A stretch of 64,000 nucleotides of DNA from Duganella sp. CF517 (GTDB lineage Bacteria > Pseudomonadota > Gammaproteobacteria > Burkholderiales > Burkholderiaceae_D), in NCBI RefSeq assembly GCF_900110275.1, contig NZ_FODC01000010.1, positions 1 through 64,000 of the forward strand, written 5' to 3'. This document shows positions 50,414 to 59,690 of the stretch, one piece after another. The first letter of the stretch is position 1. Each line of letters starts with the position of its first letter. The position numbers were made by a program, and so were the translations under genes. Under the pieces are notes generated by a model, which worked only from the letters and a program-made list of their open reading frames with translations, searched no databases and was not told the origin of the DNA.

Positions 50414-51364
50414 TCAGCCGCTCCTGTTGCGCAGCGCGACCGTCATCCCGAATACACGCCGCGCCCGCCAGCGCTGCGCTTCCGGGAATATTCCCTCCGC
50501 GATCCGCACGCCCCGATCGTCGCCATGGCCGTCCGAATAAGCCGGCCCGAACAGATCGAACCGGCGCACCACCGCATCGGCCCGCGTGTTGTTCTCGCCA
50601 TGCAAGAGCAACGCGAGCTTCACGCTGCAAACGCGCTTCCAGTTGGTCTTGCGATGCAAATCGCGCTGCAGTTCCTCCGGCGTGGCGCCGACCAGCGCCA
50701 GCGCCGCATCCATGCCGTTGATCGCGGTCGCGTTGACGAAGGTATTGGGAATGCCATCGGCAGGCTCGTCGCTATCGAGGCCGTACAGCACCTGGAAGGA
50801 ATCGACGCCGCGCACGATGGCATCGGCGCCCCAGCCCGCCGCGCTGCGATACTTGCAGCGCAATTCCGGCTCGCCCCCGGCATCGGCGGCGACATAAAAA
50901 ATGCTCCATCCGCGCTCGATCACGGCCGATGGCGCGCCCACGCCGAAGCCGGCGCAGTTGAGGCTGGAGCCGTCGCCGTTTGCGCCGTCGCCATGGCCGG
51001 AAAAGCGCACCGCCAGCACGTCACTGCCGTTGGCCATGTCCGGCGCCAATCCGGAGATACCGTCGCTGGCCTTGCTGACGCTGCTGGCGTCGATCCCGGC
51101 GATCGCCGCCGGCTCGTGCGCGGCCAGCTCGGCCGGCGCCTCCTTGCTATCCCAGTTGACATAAGCGCCCTGCCGTATCGCCTGCGACATAATTTCCAGT
51201 GCGTAGCGCCCGCCGTCGTCGATCCACGTGTTCTCGCTGTGGTTGCGGTAGCTGCCGCTGGTCGCCAGCAACAAGCCGCTGGCCAGCAACGTCAGCACCA
51301 AGCCCAGTCCGGTGGCGATGACCAGCTCGATAATCGTCCAGCCCCGCTGGCGCGCGCGCATCAT
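50414..51364 (-). CDS. pilW: PilW-like minor pilin
   Basis: 316 residues from ATGATG at 51364, overlapping the pilV stop. Leader MMRARQRG then WTIIELVIATGLGLVLTLLASG with Glu at +5. The body holds NTWIDDGGRYALEIMSQAIRQGAYV, typical of PilW, and a C-terminal domain with RVCSVKLALLLHGENN. It forms part of the priming complex at the pilus tip. Confidence 0.88.
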   Translation of the reverse strand: MMRARQRGWTIIELVIATGLGLVLTLLASGLLLATSGSYRNHSENTWIDDGGRYALEIMSQAIRQGAYVNWDSKEAPAELAAHEPAAIAGIDASSVSKASDGISGLAPDMANGSDVLAVRFSGHGDGANGDGSSLNCAGFGVGAPSAVIERGWSIFYVAADAGGEPELRCKYRSAAGWGADAIVRGVDSFQVLYGLDSDEPADGIPNTFVNATAINGMDAALALVGATPEELQRDLHRKTNWKRVCSVKLALLLHGENNTRADAVVRRFDLFGPAYSDGHGDDRGVRIAEGIFPEAQRWRARRVFGMTVALRNRSG

Positions 51365-51930
51365 GGCGCTCCCACGGCCAAGGTGAGCGCAACCCCTGGC
51401 ACATACTCGCCGGCCTCGTCCTTGCGCGGCGTGCCGTCCGGATTTTTGCCGCGCCAACCGACCTTGATCACCAACGGCGCGCCGGCGCCGCCGGTGCACG
51501 CCCAGCGCAGCTTGCCGCCCGCCCACAGGCCGGCGTCGCGGCACACCACCGCGCGGCCGGCCGGCAAGTTCTCCCGCATCAGCGCCTTCATTTCATACAG
51601 GTCGAACGCGGCTAGCTGCGCGCCATCGCAATCGCCGCCATAGCACAGCGCGGCCGGCGGCGGCGGGTTGGGCTCGGCCAGCACATCGTAATCGAGGGTG
51701 AGATAGAGGTTGGCGCCGTCGGCCAGGCGCATCTGTTCGGGATTGGCGCGCATGCGTTCGGCCATGCCGACGGCGAGCCACGACGCCTGTGCCAGCAAGG
51801 TCGACTGGTGCCGGGCGCGCAGCGCCGCCAGTTGCATCGACACGCCGCCGACGATGCCCAACGCCAGCACGAGCACGGCGATCATCACTTCGAGCAGGGT
51901 AAAGCCGGCAACAGCACGGGCCGTGGGCAT
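51361..51930 (-). CDS. pilV: PilV-like minor pilin
   Basis: 189 residues. ATG 51930 is chosen because GGAGG lies six bases upstream; a GTG at 51936 overlaps that site. Leader TARAVAG then FTLLEVMIAVLVLALGIVGG with Glu at +5. Body with LAVGMAERMRANPEQM and cysteines in ALCYGGDCD. First gene of pilV-pilW-pilX-pilY1-pilE-fimT, which builds the type IV pilus tip complex. Confidence 0.88.
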   Translation of the reverse strand: MPTARAVAGFTLLEVMIAVLVLALGIVGGVSMQLAALRARHQSTLLAQASWLAVGMAERMRANPEQMRLADGANLYLTLDYDVLAEPNPPPPAALCYGGDCDGAQLAAFDLYEMKALMRENLPAGRAVVCRDAGLWAGGKLRWACTGGAGAPLVIKVGWRGKNPDGTPRKDEAGEYVPGVALTLAVGAP

Positions 51931-52043
51931 GCGCACCTCCGCAAGTCGACAGCGACAGTCGGCGACTGTCGGGGACTATGCTAGACGGTAGCAGCGGCCA
52001 ATGGCCGAGGTATGAGGTGGATCAAGGGTGCGCTAGCAGGATG

Positions 52044-52514
52044 CTAGCTTTTGCGCGGTTTGCGGTCCTGTCCGACTTCGGCGATGGCGTCCTGGAATTC
52101 GGCCAGGTCTTCGAAGTTTTTGTAGACCGATGCGAAGCGGATATACGCGATCTTGTCGAGGCGCTGCAGCTCCTGCATCACCAGCTCGCCGATGTAGCCA
52201 GTGTCGACTTCGCGCTTGCCGCTGGTGAGCAATTTTTCTTCGATCGACAACACGGCCGCGTCCACGGCGGGCGCCGCCACGGGGCGCTTGCGCAGGGCCA
52301 GGGTCAGGCTGCCGCGCAGCTTGGCGGCCGAATACTCGGTGCGGCTGCCGTTCTTCTTGACCACGTAAGGCATGACCAGCTCGATGCGCTCATACGTGGT
52401 AAATCGTTTATCGCATTTGCCGCAACGCCGGCGCCGGCGTATGGAATCCCCTTCCTCGGATACACGCGTATCGAGAACCTGGGTATCTTCATGCTGGCAG
52501 AACGGACATTTCAT
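52044..52514 (-). CDS. nrdR: Transcriptional repressor NrdR
   Basis: 156 residues from ATG 52514 (MKCPFCQHEDTQVLDTRVSE). The zinc ribbon has CPFC and CGKCDKRF, and the ATP-cone starts VVKKNGSRTEYSAAKLRGSL. It represses ribonucleotide reductase genes when dATP is high. It lies directly downstream of glyA, a common betaproteobacterial order. Confidence 0.96.
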   Translation of the reverse strand: MKCPFCQHEDTQVLDTRVSEEGDSIRRRRRCGKCDKRFTTYERIELVMPYVVKKNGSRTEYSAAKLRGSLTLALRKRPVAAPAVDAAVLSIEEKLLTSGKREVDTGYIGELVMQELQRLDKIAYIRFASVYKNFEDLAEFQDAIAEVGQDRKPRKS

Positions 52515-52594
52515 ATGAGCCATGGGCAAACTTACATTGAACCACTTGACGGGACGCCGGCCAGGCCGGCATCCCGCCTTACTACTGACACAAA

Positions 52595-53842
52595 TTACTT
52601 GGCGTAGACCGGGTATTTATCAGCCAGCACCTTCACCGCCGCTTTGACGCGCTCGATGGTGGCGGCGTCGTGCGGGTTGTCCAGCACGTCGGCGATCAGG
52701 TTGCCGACTTCTTCCGCTTCCGCTTCCTTGAAACCGCGCGTGGTCATCGCCGGGCTGCCCAGACGGATGCCGGAAGTCACGAATGGCTTCTGCGGATCGT
52801 TCGGGATGCCGTTCTTGTTGGTGGTGATGTGCGCCGTGCCCAGGATCGCTTCGGCTTCCTTGCCGGTCAGGTTCTTCGGACGCAGGTCCACCAGCATCAC
52901 GTGCGACTCGGTGCCACCGGACACGATGCGCAGGCCGCGCTTGATCAGGGTCTTGGCCAGCACGTCGGCGTTGATGACGACTTGCTGCTGGTAAGCCTTG
53001 AACTCGGGTGTCAATGCTTCCTTGAAAGCGACGGCCTTACCGGCGATCACGTGCATCAGCGGACCGCCCTGGATGCCAGGGAAGATGGCCGAGTTGATGA
53101 TCTTCTCGTGCTCGGCCTTCATCAGGATGATGCCGCCGCGCGGGCCGCGCAGCGATTTGTGCGTGGTCGAGGTGACGAAGTCGGCGTGCGGCACCGGGTT
53201 CGGGTACAGGCCGGCGGCGATCAGACCGGCGTAGTGCGCCATGTCGACCATGAAGTAGGCGCCAACGGCCTTGGCCACGGCGGCGAAACGCTCGAAGTCG
53301 ATTTTCTTGGAGAAGGCCGACGCGCCGGCGATGATCAGCTTGGGCTTGTGTTCCTTGGCCAGCGCTTCCATGGCGGCGTAGTCGATGTCCTCTTCCGGGG
53401 TCAGGCCGTACGAGACGACGTTGAACCACTTGCCGGACATGTTGAGCGGCATGCCGTGGGTCAGGTGGCCGCCTTCGGCCAGCGACATGCCCATGATGGT
53501 GTCGCCCGGCTTGAGGACGGCGAAGAACACGCCCTGGTTGGCCTGCGAGCCCGAGTTCGGCTGCACGTTGGCCGCTTCGGCGCCGAACAGTTGCTTGACG
53601 CGGTCGATCGCCAGTTGCTCGACGACGTCGACGTATTCGCAGCCGCCGTAGTAACGCTTGCCCGGATAGCCTTCGGCGTACTTATTGGTCAGCTGCGAGC
53701 CTTGCGCTTCCATCACGGCCGGCGACGTGTAATTCTCCGACGCGATCAGCTCGATGTGGTCGTGCTGGCGGGTGTTTTCTTTTTGGATGGCGCCGAACAA
53801 TTCCGGGTCAACCTTGGCGAGGGTGTGATCTTTTGCGAACAT
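52595..53842 (-). CDS. glyA: Serine hydroxymethyltransferase
   Basis: 415 residues from ATG 53842. PLP Lys in VTSTTHKSLRGPRGG, plus ELIASENYTSPAVMEAQGS, LTNKYAEGYPGKRYYGGCEY and SGIRLGSPAMTTRGF. It makes glycine and 5,10-methylene-THF from serine. The long leader (53843-54060) carries a ZTP riboswitch, so expression should rise when 10-formyl-THF is short. Confidence 0.97.
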   Translation of the reverse strand: MFAKDHTLAKVDPELFGAIQKENTRQHDHIELIASENYTSPAVMEAQGSQLTNKYAEGYPGKRYYGGCEYVDVVEQLAIDRVKQLFGAEAANVQPNSGSQANQGVFFAVLKPGDTIMGMSLAEGGHLTHGMPLNMSGKWFNVVSYGLTPEEDIDYAAMEALAKEHKPKLIIAGASAFSKKIDFERFAAVAKAVGAYFMVDMAHYAGLIAAGLYPNPVPHADFVTSTTHKSLRGPRGGIILMKAEHEKIINSAIFPGIQGGPLMHVIAGKAVAFKEALTPEFKAYQQQVVINADVLAKTLIKRGLRIVSGGTESHVMLVDLRPKNLTGKEAEAILGTAHITTNKNGIPNDPQKPFVTSGIRLGSPAMTTRGFKEAEAEEVGNLIADVLDNPHDAATIERVKAAVKVLADKYPVYAK

Positions 53843-53915
53843 GAAAAACTCCAATCGAATGAGTAACTGTAGTACTTGGCAGGCTGGATCGAATGAGGGA
53901 CGCCGATAGCGGACA

Positions 53916-54060
53916 GGCAGCCTCTTTCGTGCTTTCCATCGATGGGCTGCCCAGGCGAACGGCTAGTGAAATCTCACGTTTCCCGGTGGATGCCCACCTT
54001 TCGCCGACGGACCGACGCACCATTTTGGGGCCGACCGCAGCTTTTCGCCAGTTACGTGAG
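53916..54060 (-). promoter_or_regulatory. ZTP (pfl) riboswitch of glyA
   Basis: On the minus strand CTCACGT (54060-54054) pairs with ACGTGAG after the second hairpin. Between them lie AACTGGCGAAAAG and a short insertion, then GGTGG/CCACC hairpin followed by GGGAA. Downstream comes CCGTTCGCCTGGGC, the conserved third stem and pseudoknot strand of pfl RNA. Next, GGCAGCC (53951-53945) can pair with GGCTGCC (53922-53916), which would compete with the pseudoknot and could be the expression platform. The ligand ZTP/ZMP signals folate one-carbon shortage. The remaining 54061-54227 holds the promoters of glyA and the divergent SDR gene; no specific box was assigned. Confidence 0.85.
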
Positions 54061-54227
54061 ACGTAATGGAACCCGGATTGTAATTTATGCGCCAGATTTG
54101 AGCAAGGAAATGACTTGCATAACTTACAAGATTGTGCGTTTTCCCCGGGGACCGCGAGCGTTGCTGCCATTTCGGCTACAATTTTGTCCAGCCTTCCGCC
54201 CTCTTACCTCACCGACAAGGATAAAAC

Positions 54228-54980
54228 ATGATCGTCTTCATCACTGGCGCCACCGCCGGCTTCGGCGCCGCCATGGCCCGCACTTTCGTTCAAAACGGCC
54301 ACAAAGTGCTGATCAGCGGACGCCGCGAGGACCGCCTGCAAACCCTGTCGGCAGAACTGGGCGACGCCGTGCTGCCGGTGGTGCTGGACGTCACCGACAA
54401 GGTTTCGATCAAAACCGCCCTCGACGGCCTGCCGGCCGCATGGAAGCAGATCGACGTACTGATTAATAACGCCGGCCTGGCGCTGGGCGTGACCCCGGCG
54501 CACGAATCGTCGCTGGACGACTGGGACACGATGATCGCCACCAATTGCAGCGGCTTGGTCGCCATGACCCGCGCGATCCTGCCGGACATGGTCAAACGCG
54601 GCAGCGGCACCGTCATCAACCTGGGCTCGGTGGCTGGCGCGACGCCATATCCAGGCGGCAATGTCTACGGCGCGACGAAAGCGTTTGTCGAGCAGTTCAC
54701 GCTGAACCTGCGCGCGGACCTGATCGGCACCGGCGTGCGCGCCACCAACCTGGCGCCCGGCCTGTGCGGCGGCACCGAGTTCTCCAACGTGCGCATGAAG
54801 GGCAACGACGAAGCCGCCGCCAAGGTATACGAAGGCACCGTGCCGCTGACGGCCGAGGACATCGCCAACACGGCGTTCTGGATCGCCACCCTCCCGCCCC
54901 ACATCAACATCAACCGCATCGAAATGATGCCGACGTGCCAGGGCTACGGTCCGCTGGCCATCAAACGCAACGTTCAGTAG
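54228..54980 (+). CDS. ydfG: YdfG-like short-chain dehydrogenase
   Basis: 250 residues. NAD(P) motif FITGATAGFGAAMARTF, NNAGLALG, catalytic Ser-Tyr-Lys in INLGSVAGATPYPGGNVYGATKAF, and LAPGLCGGTEFSNVR. Closest in pattern to E. coli YdfG, an NADP-dependent 3-hydroxy acid (L-serine, 3-hydroxypropionate) dehydrogenase. Divergent from glyA. AAGGATAAAAC precedes the ATG. Confidence 0.85.
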   Translation: MIVFITGATAGFGAAMARTFVQNGHKVLISGRREDRLQTLSAELGDAVLPVVLDVTDKVSIKTALDGLPAAWKQIDVLINNAGLALGVTPAHESSLDDWDTMIATNCSGLVAMTRAILPDMVKRGSGTVINLGSVAGATPYPGGNVYGATKAFVEQFTLNLRADLIGTGVRATNLAPGLCGGTEFSNVRMKGNDEAAAKVYEGTVPLTAEDIANTAFWIATLPPHININRIEMMPTCQGYGPLAIKRNVQ

Positions 54981-55212
54981 GTTCAACCAGGGGGCCACGC
55001 AGACGCGGCCGCCCCCTGCAATTCGTAAGCGGTTGTTACAATCCTTGGCAAGTTGCTCATAAAACGCTTAACTGTCGGCAGTGCAATCTTTGCGCCGCGA
55101 GTTGAAATCCCGCACAACCGGCGGGAAGGACGTGCTTTTCACCGTTCAAGCTTCAACCAAAAGAACAAAATCGCGTAGAATGTTGCTCAACACAACTTGC
55201 AATCCTAACAAC

Positions 55213-55635
55213 ATGCCAGCAGAGTTCATCTGGAACGTCCGGGTCTACTACGAAGACACCGACGCCGGCGGTATCGTCTATTACGCGAACTATCTGAAGT
55301 TCTTCGAGCGCGCGCGCACCGAATGGCTGCGCCAGCTCAATGTGAGCCAGCACGCTTTATTGCAGGAGCACGACGCTATGTTCGTCGTCAAAAGCGTCAG
55401 CGCGGAGTATCATGCGCCTGCTAAGCTTGACGACGTAATAAAATTGACACTTAGTATCGAAAAATTAGGACGCGCCTCGATCTCCTTTGTCCAGGAGGCC
55501 TGGTGCGGCGAGCAACTGCTGAACACGGCGCGGGTCAAGGTCGGCTGCGTCGACGCGACGCTGCGCCCCCGCGCGGTGCCGCCGGCCGTCGCGGACAAAA
55601 TGCGCAGCATCACCAACATCACCAAAACAGACTGA
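55213..55635 (+). CDS. ybgC: YbgC-family acyl-CoA thioesterase
   Basis: 140 residues from ATG 55213 (MPAEFIWNVRVYYEDTDAGG), with the hot-dog fold catalytic Asp in YYEDTDAGGIVYYANYLKFFERARTEW. It hydrolyses short acyl-CoA esters and is regularly the first gene of the tol-pal operon. The open frame extends upstream to 55081 without a convincing start. The 230 bases upstream should hold the operon promoter. Confidence 0.95.
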   Translation: MPAEFIWNVRVYYEDTDAGGIVYYANYLKFFERARTEWLRQLNVSQHALLQEHDAMFVVKSVSAEYHAPAKLDDVIKLTLSIEKLGRASISFVQEAWCGEQLLNTARVKVGCVDATLRPRAVPPAVADKMRSITNITKTD

Positions 55636-55650
55636 TCAGACTGATAAACA

Positions 55651-56343
55651 ATGAACGTCACCCAAGACCTCTCTTTCCTGTCCCTCATCTCCAATGCCCA
55701 CCTGATCGTGCAACTGATCATGGCGTTGTTGTTCATTATCTCGCTGACCAGCTGGACCTACATCTTCAGTAAACTGTTCGCGGTGCGCTCGGCGCGCCGC
55801 CTGACGATCGACTTCGAAAAAACCTTCTGGGCCGGCGGCAACCTGCACGCGCTGCACCAGAACGCCGGCAAGGACCGCGCCACCAGCGGCCCGCTGGCGC
55901 GCATCTTCGAAGCCGGCATGGGTGAATTCATCAAGAGCAAGGCCGCCTACGCCGCCAGCCGCGACACCGTCGACCACGGCGCCATCCTCGACGGCGCCCG
56001 CCGCGCCATGCGCGCCGCCTTCCAGCGCGAAATGGACGTGCTTGAATCGCACCTGGCCTTCCTGGCCTCGGTCGGCTCGGTGTCGCCGTACATCGGCCTG
56101 CTGGGCACCGTCTGGGGCATCATGAACGCCTTCCGCGGCCTGGCCAACGTGCAGCAAGCCACCCTGGCAGCCGTCGCGCCCGGCATCGCCGAAGCGCTGA
56201 TCGCCACCGCCATCGGCCTGTTCGCGGCGATTCCGGCGGTCGTCGCCTACAACCGCTTCTCGCACGACATCGATCGTCTGGCGATCCGCTTCGAAAGTTT
56301 TGTCGAAGAGTTCTCCAACATCCTGCAACGTCAATCGCGTTAA
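55651..56343 (+). CDS. tolQ: TolQ proton channel subunit
   Basis: 230 residues. TM1 (IVQLIMALLFIISLTSWTYI), a large cytoplasmic loop, and TM2/TM3 with VSPYIGLLGTVWGIMNAF and APGIAEALIATAIGLFAAIPAVVAYN. It forms the proton-driven motor with TolR. Fifteen bases after ybgC. Confidence 0.97.
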   Translation: MNVTQDLSFLSLISNAHLIVQLIMALLFIISLTSWTYIFSKLFAVRSARRLTIDFEKTFWAGGNLHALHQNAGKDRATSGPLARIFEAGMGEFIKSKAAYAASRDTVDHGAILDGARRAMRAAFQREMDVLESHLAFLASVGSVSPYIGLLGTVWGIMNAFRGLANVQQATLAAVAPGIAEALIATAIGLFAAIPAVVAYNRFSHDIDRLAIRFESFVEEFSNILQRQSR

Positions 56344-56358
56344 GAAGGCAGAGAGACC

Positions 56359-56796
56359 ATGGCTTCTTCTTTCTCCAGCAGCATGCGCGGCGGCCGCGGC
56401 CGCAAGTTCAAGTCCGAGATCAACGTCGTGCCGTACATCGACGTCATGCTGGTTCTGCTGATCATCTTCATGGTCATGCCGTCGGCCACCGATCCGAGCA
56501 TCGTCGACTTGCCGAACGCTGAAAAATCGACCAAGCCGCCGAGCGACTACGTGCAGATCGTCATCAAGCCGAACGGCGCGCTGTCTATCGGCGTCAAGGG
56601 CAAAGGCGAGGACGCGCCCGAAACGGCCCCGAACCGCGACGCGCTGGTCAAGAAACTGCGCACGCTGCACGAGAGCCATCCGGACTATCCGGTGCTGATC
56701 GCCGGCGACAAGGAAAGCAAGTACGACGACGTCATCCAATTGATCTCGGAAGCGAAAAAGATGGGCATCAACCGGGTCGGCTTGTCCACCAAATAA
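56359..56796 (+). CDS. tolR: TolR proton channel subunit
   Basis: 145 residues. One TM segment with the essential Asp in INVVPYIDVMLVLLIIFMVM, and a periplasmic domain ending VIQLISEAKKMGINRVGLSTK. It works with TolQ to energise TolA. Fifteen bases after tolQ. Confidence 0.97.
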   Translation: MASSFSSSMRGGRGRKFKSEINVVPYIDVMLVLLIIFMVMPSATDPSIVDLPNAEKSTKPPSDYVQIVIKPNGALSIGVKGKGEDAPETAPNRDALVKKLRTLHESHPDYPVLIAGDKESKYDDVIQLISEAKKMGINRVGLSTK

Positions 56797-56808
56797 CACG
56801 TGCAGACG

Positions 56809-57750
56809 ATGAAACCCGCAACCGCAGGCGGTCCGTACAAGGTTCCGCGACAAAACGAAGGCTGGCGCTCCATTGTGCTGGCGGTGGCGATGCACGCGGT
56901 GCTGCTGCTGTTCCTGTGGGTCGGCGTAAGCTGGCAGAACAATGAACCGACCGAAGTGCAGGCCGAGATCTGGGACATGAAGGTGCAGGACGCCGCGCCG
57001 CCCGCCCCGACGCCCGAGCCCGCCCCTGAACCGGAGCCGGAACCCGAGCCGACGCCCGTGGTCAAGACCCCGCCGCCACCGCCGGTGGAGGCGCCGCCCG
57101 CGCCGAAGGAACCGGACATCGCCCTCGAACGCTTGAAGGCGAAGAAAAAACTCGAAGAGAAGAAGCTGGCCGAAGCCAAGGAAGCCAAGCTCAAACAGGA
57201 AGCCGAAGAGAAACAGGCCAAGCTGGACGCCAAGAAGCTGGCTGAGAAGAAACTCGCCGAGCAAAAGCTGAAGGAAGAGAAGGAACAGGCCGAGAAGGAC
57301 AAGAAGGAACTGGCCGAAAAGGAAAAAGATAAGAAAAAGGCCGCCGCCGAGAAACTGGCCAAGGAAAAAGCCGAGAAGGCCGCCAAGGACAAGGCGTTCG
57401 CCGCCGAGATGAGCCGCATCACGGGCTCGGCCGCCAAAGGTTCGACCGGCACGGCCGCGCAATCTACCGGCGGCCGTTCCGACGGCGGTTACGAGGCCGC
57501 CGTTCGCGCCAAGATCAAGAGCAATCTGGCGTTCGGCGGTGCCGACGACACGCTGACCGCGACCTATTTGATCACGCAACTGCCGTCCGGTGAAGTCATC
57601 AACAAGCGCAAGATCAAGGGCAGCGGCTCGACCGCCTACGACGAAGCGATCGAGAACGCGATTGAAAAATCGTCACCACTGCCGAAGAAGAAAGATGGTA
57701 CGGTGGAGCGCGAATTTACAGCCGTCTTTAAATTAAAGGATATGCATTGA
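56809..57750 (+). CDS. tolA: TolA envelope-spanning protein
   Basis: 313 residues from ATG 56809 (a GTG at 56800 is possible). N-terminal TM (SIVLAVAMHAVLLLFLWVGV), a Pro/Glu-rich stretch, a long Lys/Ala/Glu helix (about 110-205), and a C-terminal TolA/TonB-like domain (YEAAVRAKIKSNLAFGG to VFKLKDMH). It links the inner-membrane motor to TolB and Pal. Confidence 0.95.
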   Translation: MKPATAGGPYKVPRQNEGWRSIVLAVAMHAVLLLFLWVGVSWQNNEPTEVQAEIWDMKVQDAAPPAPTPEPAPEPEPEPEPTPVVKTPPPPPVEAPPAPKEPDIALERLKAKKKLEEKKLAEAKEAKLKQEAEEKQAKLDAKKLAEKKLAEQKLKEEKEQAEKDKKELAEKEKDKKKAAAEKLAKEKAEKAAKDKAFAAEMSRITGSAAKGSTGTAAQSTGGRSDGGYEAAVRAKIKSNLAFGGADDTLTATYLITQLPSGEVINKRKIKGSGSTAYDEAIENAIEKSSPLPKKKDGTVEREFTAVFKLKDMH

Positions 57751-57751
57751 T

Positions 57752-59017
57752 ATGAAAAAACTGACCCTCCTTTACGCCGGCCTGACCATTGCCGCCACCA
57801 TGGGCGGCGCCCAGGCGCAGATGCGCATCGAAATTTCCGGTGTCGGCAGCAACCAGATCCCGGTCGCCGTGGCCGGCTTCGCCAATGAAGGCGTGTCGCC
57901 GCAGAAGATCTCCGAGATCATCAAGGCCGACCTCGAGCGCAGCGGCGCCTTCAAGGTCATCGACGCCGGCGTCATCAGCGACGTCAACAACATCGACTAC
58001 AGCGCCTGGAAATCCAAGGGCGCCGACGCGCTGGTCGTCGGCACCGTCGACGCGCTGGCCGACGGCCGCTACGACGTGCGCTACAAGCTGCTCGACACCG
58101 TCAAGCAAGCCAAGATCTCCAATTTGGACAAAGCCGTCACCGCGCAGTTCACCCGTCTGTCGGCCCACCTGATCGCCGACGACGTCTACTTCAAGCTGAC
58201 CGGCATCCGCGGCGCCTTCGCCACCCGCATCTCCTACGTCAAGCAGGAAGGCCGCAACTACCAGCTGCTGGTGGCCGACGCCGACGGCGAAGGCGAACAA
58301 CTGGCGCTGCGCTCGAACGAGCCGATCATCTCGCCATCGTGGTCGCCGGACGGCACCAAGGTCGCCTACGTCTCGTTCGAACAGAAAAAGCCGGTGGTTT
58401 ACGTGCAAAACCTGGTCACCCGCGCCCGCACCGTGGTCGCCAACGAAAAAGGCAGCAACTCGGCCCCATCGTGGTCGCCGGCCGGCAACAAACTGGCCGT
58501 GGCGCTGTCGAAGGACGGCCACACCCAGGTCTACACCGTCAACACCGACGGCAGCGGACTGCGCCGCGTCTCCAACAGCAACGGCATCGACACCGAGCCG
58601 CAATTCTCGGCCGACGGCCAGAGCATCTACTTCACCAGCGACCGCAGCGGCGGCCCGCAGATCTACCGCATGAGCGCCGACGGCGGCGAAGCCAAGCGCG
58701 TGACCTTCAGCGGCACCTACAACACCAGCCCGCGCATCTCGTCGGATGGCAAGACCTTGGCCTACATCTCGCGCCGCGACGGCAACTTCCAGCTGTACGT
58801 GCTGGACCTGGCCAGCGGCCAGGAGCAGCGCCTGTCGGACACCACCAGCGACGAATCGCCGAGTTTCGCTCCCAACGGCAAATACATCATGTACGCCACG
58901 CAAGCCGGCGGCCGCAAGTCGCTGGCCGTGGTGTCCGTCGACGGACGTGTGAAGCAACGCCTGACCACGCAGGCGGGCAACATCAAGGAGCCCACCTGGG
59001 GTCCGTTCATGCAGTAA
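57752..59017 (+). CDS. tolB: TolB periplasmic beta-propeller
   Basis: 421 residues. Signal peptide (LTIAATMGGAQA|QMRIEI). N-terminal domain about 25-160 and a six-blade WD-like propeller with repeated SPSWSPDGTKVAYVS, SAPSWSPAGNKLAVALS, TEPQFSADGQSIYFTSDRSG and SPRISSDGKTLAYISRRDG. It binds Pal and TolA to hold the outer membrane during division. Confidence 0.97.
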   Translation: MKKLTLLYAGLTIAATMGGAQAQMRIEISGVGSNQIPVAVAGFANEGVSPQKISEIIKADLERSGAFKVIDAGVISDVNNIDYSAWKSKGADALVVGTVDALADGRYDVRYKLLDTVKQAKISNLDKAVTAQFTRLSAHLIADDVYFKLTGIRGAFATRISYVKQEGRNYQLLVADADGEGEQLALRSNEPIISPSWSPDGTKVAYVSFEQKKPVVYVQNLVTRARTVVANEKGSNSAPSWSPAGNKLAVALSKDGHTQVYTVNTDGSGLRRVSNSNGIDTEPQFSADGQSIYFTSDRSGGPQIYRMSADGGEAKRVTFSGTYNTSPRISSDGKTLAYISRRDGNFQLYVLDLASGQEQRLSDTTSDESPSFAPNGKYIMYATQAGGRKSLAVVSVDGRVKQRLTTQAGNIKEPTWGPFMQ

Positions 59018-59052
59018 TTCAATTCAAACCAATCAATTACTAGGAGAATCAA

Positions 59053-59583
59053 ATGCGTAAACTCAGCAGCTTAGCTTTCGCCATCACCACCGCCGCCATC
59101 CTGTCGGCGTGCTCGACCCCGGTCAAAGTGTCGGAGCCGGCGCCAGTCGTCGAGCGCCCGGCCGACAAGGCCGCGCCATCGCAATCGGACACCCGTACCG
59201 TCGCCCCGGTTGAAACCAAATCGCTGGACCCGCTGGACGATCCAAAGGGCGTGCTGGCCAACCGCAGCATCTACTTCGACCTCGACAGCTATGTCGTGCG
59301 CGCCGATGGCAAGCCAGTGGTGGAAAACCACTCCGCTTACCTGACCAAAAACAAATCGCGTTCGATCCTGGTCCAAGGCAATACCGATGAGCGCGGCAGC
59401 TCCGAGTACAACCTGGCGCTGGGCCAGAAGCGCGCCGAAGCCGTGCGCAAAGCCATGACCACCTTGGGCGTGCCGGAATCGCAGATCGAAGCCGTCTCGC
59501 TGGGCAAAGAGAAGCCAAAAGCGACCGGTTCGAACGAAGAGGCATGGGCACAGAACCGTCGTGCTGACATCGTCTACAAGTAA
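59053..59583 (+). CDS. pal: Peptidoglycan-associated lipoprotein Pal
   Basis: 176 residues. Lipobox LSAC at Cys20, then the OmpA-like domain: SIYFDLDSYVVRADGKPVVENHSAYL, GNTDERGSSEYNLALGQKRAEAV and the final QNRRADIVYK. It anchors the outer membrane to peptidoglycan. Expression follows tolB with a 35-base gap and AGGAGA before the ATG. Confidence 0.97.
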   Translation: MRKLSSLAFAITTAAILSACSTPVKVSEPAPVVERPADKAAPSQSDTRTVAPVETKSLDPLDDPKGVLANRSIYFDLDSYVVRADGKPVVENHSAYLTKNKSRSILVQGNTDERGSSEYNLALGQKRAEAVRKAMTTLGVPESQIEAVSLGKEKPKATGSNEEAWAQNRRADIVYK

Positions 59584-59690
59584 TCGAAAGCACTACCCTT
59601 TTGCCGGGTCACAGGCATAATACGGGGCGGCGCGCGGTATTCAACCGCGCCCTGCCCCGTTTCCATTTTGATTTGCTGAAAGCGCCCGAC

